64,000 nucleotides of DNA from an uncultured Oscillospiraceae bacterium (GTDB lineage: Bacteria; Bacillota; Clostridia; Oscillospirales; Acutalibacteraceae), in assembly GCA_905192745.1 (NCBI GenBank), contig CAJJLZ010000014.1, positions 1 through 64,000 of the forward strand, given 5' to 3'. This document shows, piece by piece, positions 16,912 to 24,550 of this stretch. A program made the position numbers and the translations under genes. Position 1 is the first letter of the stretch. Every line of letters begins with the position of its first letter. Below the pieces are notes generated by a model. The model was given only the letters and a program-made list of their open reading frames with translations. It ran no database searches and was not told the DNA's origin.

Positions 16912-18468
16912 TTACCGGTTGTTCAGCTCCGCGACGTCCAGAATATCCCGGCAGAGGAAGGCAATCAGAGCGGCGGCCGCCGCGCACCAGGCCGTCATGA
17001 CCGCCATCGCGGCGAATACGCCGGCCGCCATCCCCAGCACTGCTCCCGCGATCACGCCGGGGAGCGCCAGCAGGATCATTGCCAGGAAAAACAGGCCGAT
17101 AATCAGCCCCTTGTTCATCATCTGGCCGAACAGCCGCTCGACCAGAATATTCCCGGCCATAAACAGCAGAGCAAAGCCGAACCGCGCCAGCGCGCAGCCG
17201 AGAATATCCAGCGGGGACGCACCGACCACCAAGCCGACCGGCACCATCACGATCACCGCCTCCGCCGCCGATTGAAGGATGCTCTCCCGGCAGACCCCCA
17301 CCAGCTTTTTGAAGGGCGGTTCCGGCAGCATATAAATGTACGGCATCAGCAGTTCCCGCAGCCAACGGCCGGTACTGGAGGAAAACACCTGCATATAGGT
17401 GGCGAACACAAAAACCGGTACGATCCCCTCGTCCCGCATGAAAAAGGCAAACAGAACACACGCGCCCGCCCACACCAGCGTCAGGGTGTCCAGCAGAAAA
17501 ATACGGGAGCGGCGGCGTTCCAGCCGGTGTTTATAGAAAAACACGCCGGCGCCCCGTCCCGCGCCAATACCGGTTTTCCCCACCTTGACGTTCGCGGGAA
17601 CCGGCTCTGCCATCTTCCCCTCCTTGGAGGCGGTGACGGCCGAAAATGAAATTTCGGTCGCCTTCAGCACGTCCTCATAAAAATCCGGATGGGTCCGGGT
17701 AATCAGCAGCACCAGCGCGGCGATATACGCCGCCGTCCCGCCAAGGCCAAGAACGAGCGGAAGCGGTTCCCCGCCGATCGCGCCGCCGGCCGCCGCCTTC
17801 AGCCAGCCCGCAACCGGGAAAAAGGTCAATACCGGGCCGTCCGCAGCGGCCGTTATCGCCGCCAGCTTATCCTCCGCCCGCAGAGCGGGGAGGCCCGCCA
17901 GCAGTACGGCGGATGCCGCCAGCGCATACAGCGTGTATTTCACGGCTTTCCGCTTTCGTTCATCCCCGCTGGTGAACGCGTACACCACCATGGAGGTCAA
18001 CTGTGCGCAGAACACCGTCAGGCAATATCCCAGCATGATCACGAGCAGGCTGGGAAAGGACAGACCGTACAGGCTGTTCACCCAGGAATACTGAAACAGG
18101 AGGAAAAAGCCCAGCAGGGCGGAGGTTCCCAACTGCCGGAACAGGCCGTAAAAGAGGATGCGCTGCTGCCGGAGAGGGGTGGCGAACAGCAGGTTGACAT
18201 CCGCCATGGAGTAGAAGCTCGCCCCTGAGGACAGGCCGTTGTGGCAGAGCATCAGAAACATGACCGCATACAACGCGAGCATCATCGCCCGCAGCTCCGC
18301 CATCGGGCGAAGCGCCTGCGGCTCGCCGGAGGGCAGGCCGGCGGACACCACTACCAGCACCAGCATCGCGGCGAAGAGCAGAACCAGAATCAACTGAGAG
18401 GGATGCTTCCGAAGCTCTTTGATCCGGTTCTTCAGCGTGGTGAAAAAAAGATAAGGCAGCGCTTTCAT
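16912..18468 (-). CDS. ABC exporter membrane subunit (ABC-2-like, uncharacterised exporter family)
   Basis: A 518-residue protein with about ten hydrophobic segments and no ATPase motifs. The beginning (LFFTTLKNRIKELRKHPSQL) and overall shape fit the uncharacterised Firmicutes ABC exporter family. Its start overlaps the stop of the ATPase gene by four bases (ATGA), so the two proteins form one transporter. Substrate unknown; such pairs often export peptides or confer resistance to membrane-active compounds. Confidence 0.75.
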   Translation of the reverse strand: MKALPYLFFTTLKNRIKELRKHPSQLILVLLFAAMLVLVVVSAGLPSGEPQALRPMAELRAMMLALYAVMFLMLCHNGLSSGASFYSMADVNLLFATPLRQQRILFYGLFRQLGTSALLGFFLLFQYSWVNSLYGLSFPSLLVIMLGYCLTVFCAQLTSMVVYAFTSGDERKRKAVKYTLYALAASAVLLAGLPALRAEDKLAAITAAADGPVLTFFPVAGWLKAAAGGAIGGEPLPLVLGLGGTAAYIAALVLLITRTHPDFYEDVLKATEISFSAVTASKEGKMAEPVPANVKVGKTGIGAGRGAGVFFYKHRLERRRSRIFLLDTLTLVWAGACVLFAFFMRDEGIVPVFVFATYMQVFSSSTGRWLRELLMPYIYMLPEPPFKKLVGVCRESILQSAAEAVIVMVPVGLVVGASPLDILGCALARFGFALLFMAGNILVERLFGQMMNKGLIIGLFFLAMILLALPGVIAGAVLGMAAGVFAAMAVMTAWCAAAAALIAFLCRDILDVAELNNR

Positions 18469-19196
18469 GCCTGCGACCCATCCTTTCCCGTGGCGGCGGA
18501 CGGCCTTTCGGTGATTTCGAAAAACAGCTCTTCCAGCGTTTTCTCCCCCTGCGCGGCCGGTTCGTTCCTCATGGTGGCGGCAAAGGAACCGTTCATCATA
18601 ATATGCGCGATATCCCAGTAATCCTCCACGCTGTCGATCATGTGGGTGCTGATGAGCACCGACGCGCCGTCCCGCTTCAGCTCCCGGAACATCTCCTTCA
18701 GCTCCTTGATCGCGTGGGGATCCAGCCCGACCAGCGGCTCGTCGAAGATTACGACCTTCGGACGATGGAGCAGCGCGCAGCAGATGCTCAGCTTTTGCTG
18801 CATCCCCTTGGACAGTTCCTTGCCGAGCTTATCCTTTTTGTCGTCCAGCTCAAATCGTTCCAAAAGGGAGGCGGCATAGTCCTCCCATCCGGTCAGCGAA
18901 TAGGCCCGGGCAATGAATTCCAGATGCTCCCCGACCGTCAGCAGGTCGTAGACCGCGGGCATCTCCGGGATATAGCCCAGCAGGCGCTTCGCCTCCAGAG
19001 ATTTGTTGGGATATCCGCCGATATCGATCGTCCCATCAAACCGGAGCAGTCCGGCAATGCATTTGATGATGGTGGACTTTCCCGCACCGTTCGGGCCAAG
19101 GAGGATGGCAATCTGCCCGTCCTCCACCCCGAAGCTGATATCCCTGTTCGCCGTCAGCTTGCCGTACCGTTTGGTGACATGGTTTACCGTAAACAT
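18465..19196 (-). CDS. ABC transporter ATP-binding protein
   Basis: A 243-residue ABC ATPase with Walker A GPNGAGKS near residue 35, signature LSKGMQQK, Walker B VVIFDEPLVGLD and the switch-region sequence STHMIDS. The Lys in place of Gly in the signature is common in exporter ATPases of this type. The ATG at 19196, behind GGAGG, is chosen over an upstream in-frame ATG because the conserved domain starts there (MFTVNHVTKRYG). It is coupled to the membrane subunit gene. Confidence 0.88.
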   Translation of the reverse strand: MFTVNHVTKRYGKLTANRDISFGVEDGQIAILLGPNGAGKSTIIKCIAGLLRFDGTIDIGGYPNKSLEAKRLLGYIPEMPAVYDLLTVGEHLEFIARAYSLTGWEDYAASLLERFELDDKKDKLGKELSKGMQQKLSICCALLHRPKVVIFDEPLVGLDPHAIKELKEMFRELKRDGASVLISTHMIDSVEDYWDIAHIMMNGSFAATMRNEPAAQGEKTLEELFFEITERPSAATGKDGSQA

Positions 19197-19264
19197 AGTT
19201 TCCTCCATTCCGCCGGGCGGACGGACCGCCTCCAGCGCCGCGATTGATGGAATTTCCATTACCC

Positions 19265-19293
19265 ACAATACGGTGCGGCCGAAGGGTTGTCAA
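19265..19293 (-). promoter_or_regulatory. Promoter of the ABC exporter operon
   Basis: On the minus strand TTGACA (19288-19293), 17 bases and TATTGT (19265-19270). A second TTGACA lies 10 bases further upstream as a direct repeat (19298-19303). Confidence 0.65.
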
Positions 19294-19354
19294 GAGTTGT
19301 CAAGAAAAGATTTCCTGAATTTCATTTTGTCCGGGCTTTTCCGCCACTTTGCTG

Positions 19355-19383
19355 TTGAATTATGGACAGACTTTCGGTATAAT
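19355..19383 (+). promoter_or_regulatory. Promoter of oadB
   Basis: TTGAAT (19355-19360), 17-base spacer, TATAAT (19378-19383), with an AAAGGAG ribosome site about 30 bases downstream. Confidence 0.7.
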
Positions 19384-19426
19384 TAAAAGCTGTTAGTTTT
19401 TCCTATTTTATTTAAAAGGAGAGTCC

Positions 19427-20596
19427 ATGTTGGAGATACTGGAACATTTTCAATTTCTCTATGACGGCGCGGCCTTCTTCTTCAGTGCGGAAGGCTGGAA
19501 AAACCTTGTCATGATCCTGATCGGCGGGCTGCTGATCTATCTGGCTCTGGCCAAAGACTTTGAACCCGCTCTGCTGATGCCGATGGGCTTCGGCGCGATT
19601 CTGGTCAACATCCCGTGGTCCGGCGCAATCGGAACCGCCGCGGACGGGTCCACCGGCATTGTCCAGTGGCTGTTTCAGGTGGGGATTGAGGCATCGGAAG
19701 CCATGCCGCTGCTGCTGTTCATCGGCATCGGCGCCATGATCGATTTCGGGCCGCTTCTGTCCAACCCGAAAATGCTTCTGTTCGGCGCGGCCGCCCAGTT
19801 CGGCATTTTCCTGACCGTGTTCCTCGCCTCCTTCATCTTCCCGTTCAAGGAAGCGGCGGCGATCGGCGTCATCGGCGCGGCCGACGGCCCCACCTCTATC
19901 CTTGTGGCGAAGATTTTCCAATCGGAAAACATGGGCGCGATCGCTGTGGCGGCGTATTCCTATATGGCGCTGGTGCCGATCATCCAGCCCGCCGCCATCC
20001 GGATGGTCACTACCAAGAAGGAACGGATGATCCGGATGCCGTATAACCCGCAGTCGGTTTCCCGTCTGACCCGGATCCTGTTCCCCATCATCGTGACCAT
20101 CATTGCCGGGCTGGTCGCTCCCGCCTCGGTATCTCTGGTCGGTATGCTGATGTTCGGCAACCTGCTGCGGGAGTGCCTGAAGCTGGACAGCCTGTCCCAG
20201 ACCGCGCAGACCACTCTGGCCAACCTGATTACCATTCTGCTTGGCCTGACCATTTCCTTCACCATGCGGGCGGAACAGTTCCTGACGGTGGCAACCATCG
20301 TGATTATGGCGCTCGGCCTGGTGGCCTTTGTGTTCGACACCATCGGCGGCGTGCTGTTTGCCAAGCTGATGAACCTCTTCCTGCCGGAAGGGAAAAAGAT
20401 CAACCCGATGGTCGGCGGCGCGGGTATTTCCGCGTTCCCGATGTCGGCGCGGGTCATCCAGAAGATGGCGCTCAAGGAAGACAACCAGAACCACCTGCTC
20501 ATGCACGCCGTGGGCGCGAACGTTGCGGGCCAGATCGGCTCGGTCGTCGCGGGCGGCATTATCCTGACGGTGGTTCCCCGCCTGATCGGCGCCTGA
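19427..20596 (+). CDS. oadB: Sodium-pumping decarboxylase beta subunit
   Basis: A 389-residue polytopic membrane protein of the OadB/GcdB/MmdB family, which couples biotin-carboxyl decarboxylation to sodium export. It shows the conserved beginning of the sodium-binding region (MPLLLFIGIGAMIDFGPLL) and the hallmark GVIGAADGPTSI. GVGA-like motifs near the C-terminus (HAVGANVAGQIGSV) also fit. The substrate-specific alpha subunit and the biotin carrier are not nearby, so the parent acid (oxaloacetate, glutaconyl-CoA or methylmalonyl-CoA) cannot be assigned. A small gamma-like gene follows. Confidence 0.92.
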   Translation: MLEILEHFQFLYDGAAFFFSAEGWKNLVMILIGGLLIYLALAKDFEPALLMPMGFGAILVNIPWSGAIGTAADGSTGIVQWLFQVGIEASEAMPLLLFIGIGAMIDFGPLLSNPKMLLFGAAAQFGIFLTVFLASFIFPFKEAAAIGVIGAADGPTSILVAKIFQSENMGAIAVAAYSYMALVPIIQPAAIRMVTTKKERMIRMPYNPQSVSRLTRILFPIIVTIIAGLVAPASVSLVGMLMFGNLLRECLKLDSLSQTAQTTLANLITILLGLTISFTMRAEQFLTVATIVIMALGLVAFVFDTIGGVLFAKLMNLFLPEGKKINPMVGGAGISAFPMSARVIQKMALKEDNQNHLLMHAVGANVAGQIGSVVAGGIILTVVPRLIGA

Positions 20597-20627
20597 CGCA
20601 ACGGACAGAGAAAGGACGAATGGCTTT

Positions 20628-20798
20628 ATGCATATTGAATTTCAGGGAATGGCGAATTTCAGCGACGCCCTGCTGCTGATGCTGCTGGGCATGGTCGGCA
20701 TTTTCGTGGTCATGGTGCTGCTGCTCGGCGTGATCGTGCTGCTGAATAAGACCACGGAGGAAAAAAAGGACGACGACTCCCAAGCCGACAGGAAATAG
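20628..20798 (+). CDS. Small OadG-like (gamma) subunit
   Basis: This 56-residue reading frame lies 31 bases after oadB. It has one hydrophobic segment (about 15-39, ending VIVLLNK) and a charged tail (TEEKKDDD), the layout of the small gamma subunit that anchors sodium-pump decarboxylases. The ATG at 20628 has AGAAAGGA about 10 bases upstream. An overlapping ATG at 20620 opens a different frame with no such features. Identification rests on position and topology, as gamma subunits are poorly conserved. Confidence 0.7.
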   Translation: MHIEFQGMANFSDALLLMLLGMVGIFVVMVLLLGVIVLLNKTTEEKKDDDSQADRK

Positions 20799-20856
20799 AG
20801 ACCCTCTGCAACCCGGATTCGGCGGGGACGCCCCGCCCGCGAAAGGAAGTCAGACA

Positions 20857-22293
20857 ATGGCCGACAATAAAAAGATGGTGGAAGCCATCACCTCCATGGA
20901 CGAGGATTTCGCCCAATGGTATACCGACGTTGTGAAAAAAGCCGAGCTCGCCGACTATTCCGGCGTGCGGGGCTGCATGATCGTGCGCCCCTACGGCACC
21001 GCCCTGTGGGAAAATATCCGGAACGATCTGGACGCCCGCTTCAAGGCGCTGGGGCATGAGAATATCATGCTCCCGATGTTTATCCCCGAAAGCCTGCTGC
21101 AGCGGGAAAAGGACCATGTGGAAGGCTTCGCGCCCGAGGTGGCGTGGGTTACCCACGGCGGAACGGAAGAACTGCCGGAGCGGCTCTGCGTCCGCCCGAC
21201 CTCCGAAACCCTGTTCTGCGACCACTACGCGAATATCATCCACTCCTACCGCGACCTGCCCAAGCTGTATAACCAGTGGTGCTCGGTCGTGCGGTGGGAA
21301 AAGACCACCCGTCCCTTCCTGCGCACCACCGAATTCTTCTGGCAGGAAGGCCACACCATGCACGAAACGGCGGAGGAAGCCATGGCTGAAACCGAGCGGA
21401 TGCTCGGCGTGTACGCCGACTTCTGCGAAGAATCGCTCGCCATCCCGGTCCTCAAGGGCCGGAAAACCGACAAGGAAAAGTTCGCCGGGGCGGAAGCCAC
21501 CTACACCATCGAAGCGATGATGCACGACGGCAAGGCGCTCCAGAGCGGTACCAGCCACTATTTCGGGGACGGCTTTGCCCGCGCGTTCGGAATCCAGTTC
21601 ACCGGGCGGGACAACACCCTGCAGCATCCCTTCCAGACCTCCTGGGGAATGTCCACCCGGATTATCGGCGCGATCATCATGACCCACGGCGACGACAACG
21701 GGCTGGTGATGCCCCCCGCCGTCGCGCCGGTTCAGGTCGTGATCGTCCCGGTCGCCCAGCACAAGCCCGGCGTGCTCGAAAAAGCCGCCGAACTGCGGGA
21801 CCGCCTGCAGAAGGTCGTCCGGGTGAAGATGGACGATTCGGACAATTCCCCCGGCTGGAAATACGCCGAGTATGAGATGAAGGGCGTGCCCCTGCGGCTG
21901 GAGATCGGCCCGAAGGACATCGAGAAAAACCAGTGCGTGCTGGTCCGCCGGGACAACCGGGAAAAGACCTTTGTTCCGCTGGACGAACTGGAGGAAACCC
22001 TGCCGAAACTGCTGAAAGCCGTACACGACGGCTTGTATCAGAAGGCGCTCGCGCGCCGTGAGACGATGACCTATTCCGCCGCCGGCATGGAGGAAATGAA
22101 GGATCTGGCCGATAACAAGCCCGGCTTTATCAAAGCCATGTGGTGCGGCGATCTGGAATGCGAAATGGCGCTCAAGGAGCAGGCCGGCGTTACCAGCCGC
22201 TGTATGCCCTTTGAGCAGGAGCACATCGCCGACACCTGCGTCTGCTGCGGCAAGCCCGCGAAACACATGGTGGTTTGGGGGAAAGCGTATTGA
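20857..22293 (+). CDS. proS: Prolyl-tRNA synthetase, archaeal/eukaryotic type
   Basis: A 478-residue class II synthetase that charges tRNA-Pro. The start (EDFAQWYTDVVKKAELADYS), motif 2 region (RWEKTTRPFLRTTEFFWQEGHT) and the ligand region TSWGMSTRIIGAIIMTHGD match the short archaeal-type enzymes. The bacterial editing insertion between motifs 2 and 3 is absent. A C-terminal domain with Cys pairs (CGDLEC, CVCCGK) replaces it, as usual for this type. GAAAGGAAG precedes the ATG. I see no T-box leader in the 58-base gap after the oadG-like gene. Confidence 0.95.
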   Translation: MADNKKMVEAITSMDEDFAQWYTDVVKKAELADYSGVRGCMIVRPYGTALWENIRNDLDARFKALGHENIMLPMFIPESLLQREKDHVEGFAPEVAWVTHGGTEELPERLCVRPTSETLFCDHYANIIHSYRDLPKLYNQWCSVVRWEKTTRPFLRTTEFFWQEGHTMHETAEEAMAETERMLGVYADFCEESLAIPVLKGRKTDKEKFAGAEATYTIEAMMHDGKALQSGTSHYFGDGFARAFGIQFTGRDNTLQHPFQTSWGMSTRIIGAIIMTHGDDNGLVMPPAVAPVQVVIVPVAQHKPGVLEKAAELRDRLQKVVRVKMDDSDNSPGWKYAEYEMKGVPLRLEIGPKDIEKNQCVLVRRDNREKTFVPLDELEETLPKLLKAVHDGLYQKALARRETMTYSAAGMEEMKDLADNKPGFIKAMWCGDLECEMALKEQAGVTSRCMPFEQEHIADTCVCCGKPAKHMVVWGKAY

Positions 22294-22380
22294 TTGCTTT
22301 CGCAATCCATACGTCACTCGCCGGTTCTTCCGCAGATTATTCCGGGTATAGTATACTGAAAGTTTAGAAAGGAGCCGATC

Positions 22381-22980
22381 ATGAATCAGCTCGACCGGCC
22401 CGTCAAGGGCGAAACCGTCGCGGTCATGCACACCAGCATGGGCGCTATCGCTATCCGGCTTTTTCCGGAAAAGACCCCGAAAACCTTTGAGAACTTCACC
22501 ACCCACGCGAAAAACGGCTATTATAACGGCCTGATCTTCCACCGCGTAATCAAGGATTTTATGATTCAGGGCGGCGACCCGCAGGGGACCGGCACCGGCG
22601 GTGAAAGCATCTGGGGCCGCTCTTTTGAGGACGAGCCTGACATCGAACTGCGGAATTACCGCGGCGCGCTTTCCATGGCGAACGCCGGACCGAACACCAA
22701 CGGCAGCCAGTTCTTCATCGTTCAGGCGGCCGACTGCCCGGCGCAGATGCTTGCCCAGATGCCCGCGCTGGCCGACCGCGGTTTCCCGAAAGAGGTTGCG
22801 GAAAACTACGCGGCGGTGGGCGGCACCCCGTGGCTGGACTTTAAGCACACGGTATTCGGCCAAGTATACGACGGCATGGACGTGGTGGACGCGATCGCCG
22901 GAGTGGCGGTTGGGATGAACGACAAGCCGAAGGCGGACGTAACCATTCAGTCCATTGAAATCAAGGAATACGACGCGTAA
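22381..22980 (+). CDS. Cytosolic cyclophilin-type peptidyl-prolyl isomerase
   Basis: A 199-residue cyclophilin. The core contains FENFTTHAKNGYYNGLIFHRVIKDFMIQGGD with the catalytic Arg and Phe (FHRV), then GSQFFI and the Trp/His region WLDFKHTVFGQVYDGMDVVD. There is no signal peptide, so it should act in the cytoplasm. The TAA stop overlaps the next ATG by one base (TAATG). A second, lipoprotein cyclophilin lies two genes downstream and is clearly a paralogue. The start follows AAAGGAG. Confidence 0.93.
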   Translation: MNQLDRPVKGETVAVMHTSMGAIAIRLFPEKTPKTFENFTTHAKNGYYNGLIFHRVIKDFMIQGGDPQGTGTGGESIWGRSFEDEPDIELRNYRGALSMANAGPNTNGSQFFIVQAADCPAQMLAQMPALADRGFPKEVAENYAAVGGTPWLDFKHTVFGQVYDGMDVVDAIAGVAVGMNDKPKADVTIQSIEIKEYDA

Positions 22981-23609
22981 TGGCCCGTATATATTTTACC
23001 GGAAGTATTGATTATAGGAAAATATACCGTTTGTTTGATGAGTCCGCCGTCGGAGCGGTTACTCCCCTGACGGCGGACTGCGGTACGGTTTGCGGCGGGG
23101 CCTGCTGCCGGGACCTTTCCGCCGGATGCGGAGACGCCGTCTCTCCGTCCGGAATGCTGCTTTTTCCCCACGAAGGCGAGGAAAGCGCCCCGATCAGGGA
23201 GAACTGGCCGGAAGCACAGATTTTCCCGGCCGGACAGGATTCGCTTTTTGTCTGCGGCGGACACTGCCCCCGGGAAAAACGCCCCCTCGCCTGCCGCCTC
23301 TTTCCCCTCTTCCCCTACTATGGGGAGGACGGACGCATTCGGGCGGTATACGATCCCCGTGCCTGGCGGGTTTGTCCGCTGGTGCGGGAACGCGCGCATG
23401 TGCCGCTTCGCCGGGACTTTGTCCGTGCGGTTTGCCGTACCGGACGGCTGGTCGCCCGAACGGAGGAAGGGCGCGGTTTTTTAAAGCGGCAGTCAGAGGA
23501 AATCGACGAGATCAACCGTTTTCTCCGGCTGGACAGGGAACGCGCCCCGATCTGCCGGAAATCACTCCGCGGCGATCCCGCCGCAGAAAGGATGAATAAC
23601 GCAGAATGA
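22980..23609 (+). CDS. Cysteine-cluster protein (YkgJ-like metal-binding family)
   Basis: A 209-residue protein with CGTVCGGACC (29-38) and then CGGHCPREKRPLACRLFPLFPY. The pattern of clustered cysteines around a CRLFP motif marks the YkgJ/CxxCxxCC family, proposed to chelate zinc or iron. No enzyme function is established. It is translationally coupled to both neighbours (one-base overlap at the start, ATGA at the end), so it is made together with the two cyclophilins. Confidence 0.75.
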   Translation: MARIYFTGSIDYRKIYRLFDESAVGAVTPLTADCGTVCGGACCRDLSAGCGDAVSPSGMLLFPHEGEESAPIRENWPEAQIFPAGQDSLFVCGGHCPREKRPLACRLFPLFPYYGEDGRIRAVYDPRAWRVCPLVRERAHVPLRRDFVRAVCRTGRLVARTEEGRGFLKRQSEEIDEINRFLRLDRERAPICRKSLRGDPAAERMNNAE

Positions 23610-24448
23610 AAAATACCCGAAAGAAGGCTCGGATTGGGGCTGCTCTTACAGCGGCTCTGCTTGGGATTGCGCTGCTCGGCGGCTGCACCAAAAAGGAGGA
23701 AACCCCGAAAAACGACGTAGGGACCGCCTATCCGGATAAGACGGTCGGCTTTCAGTTGGAAAAGCCAGCCGTGGGCGATACGGTGGCAATCATGCACACC
23801 AGCATGGGGGATATCTCCATCCTCTTTTTCCCCGAAGCTGCGCCCAAGGCGGTAGAAAATTTCACCACTCATGCAAAGAACGGCTATTACGACGGCCTGA
23901 TCTTTCACCGGGTGATTAAGGACTTTATGATCCAAGGCGGCGATCCGGAGGGGGACGGTACCGGCGGAAAAAGCATCTGGGGCGATTCGTTCGAGGATGA
24001 GTTCGATCAGAAGCTGATTAATCTTACCGGCGCGCTTTCGATGGCGAATTCCGGCGTGAATACCAATGGCAGCCAGTTCTTCATTAACAATACGCCCGCT
24101 GTGGACTTTTCCGCTTATGAAGATGCCTTTGAGAAACAGAAGGCGGACCTAAAAAAAGCCGACATCACCAACTGGAAACAGTTCTACGGCGCTCTGCTCC
24201 AGCAGAATATGGGCATCGGCTTTTACGGGGAAGCGATCCCCGACGCGGTGTTCGATCTTTACGCCCAGCACGGCGGCAACATTCATCTGGACGGCGCGTG
24301 GCGGACCAGCGGCGGGCATACGGTGTTTGGTCAGGTGTTCGACGGCATGGACGTGGTAGACGCCATCTCCAAGGTGGAGGTTTCCAACAGCAAGCCGGTG
24401 ACCGACGTGGTCATCAACAGCATTGAAGTGACCGAATACGCGGGATAA
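23606..24448 (+). CDS. Lipoprotein cyclophilin-type peptidyl-prolyl isomerase
   Basis: A 280-residue cyclophilin with a signal peptide ending in the lipobox LLGGC (Cys near residue 27), so it is anchored on the outer face of the membrane. The catalytic block FENFTTHAKNGYYDGLIFHRV differs little from the cytosolic paralogue (here VENFTTHAKN). An insertion of about 60 residues with a helical, Lys-rich part (about 165-235) separates GSQFFI from the GHTVFGQVF end. It probably helps fold exported proteins. The gene ends before a strong bidirectional terminator. Confidence 0.92.
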   Translation: MKNTRKKARIGAALTAALLGIALLGGCTKKEETPKNDVGTAYPDKTVGFQLEKPAVGDTVAIMHTSMGDISILFFPEAAPKAVENFTTHAKNGYYDGLIFHRVIKDFMIQGGDPEGDGTGGKSIWGDSFEDEFDQKLINLTGALSMANSGVNTNGSQFFINNTPAVDFSAYEDAFEKQKADLKKADITNWKQFYGALLQQNMGIGFYGEAIPDAVFDLYAQHGGNIHLDGAWRTSGGHTVFGQVFDGMDVVDAISKVEVSNSKPVTDVVINSIEVTEYAG

Positions 24449-24483
24449 ACCCGCAAGGGAAATAAGGAAGGCTTGGCTCACGC

Positions 24484-24526
24484 AAAAAATCAGACCGGAC
24501 CCCTGTGGGGTTCGGTCTGATTTTTA
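24484..24526. terminator. Bidirectional terminator
   Basis: The stem AATCAGACCG / CGGTCTGATT with inner CCCC/GGGG pairing is flanked by A-runs on the left and T-runs on the right. It serves the cyclophilin operon and the converging 23-kb glycan operon. Confidence 0.9.
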
Positions 24527-24550
24527 TTTTGCTCCATTTTGCTCCAGCCT

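Noticed and set aside
20620..20679. ATG at 20620 as start of a small gene after oadB
   Set aside because: That frame stops after 19 codons with no features; the ATG at 20628 gives a membrane segment and charged tail.
20799..20856. T-box leader before proS
   Set aside because: The gap is only 58 bases with no specifier stem or T-box consensus.
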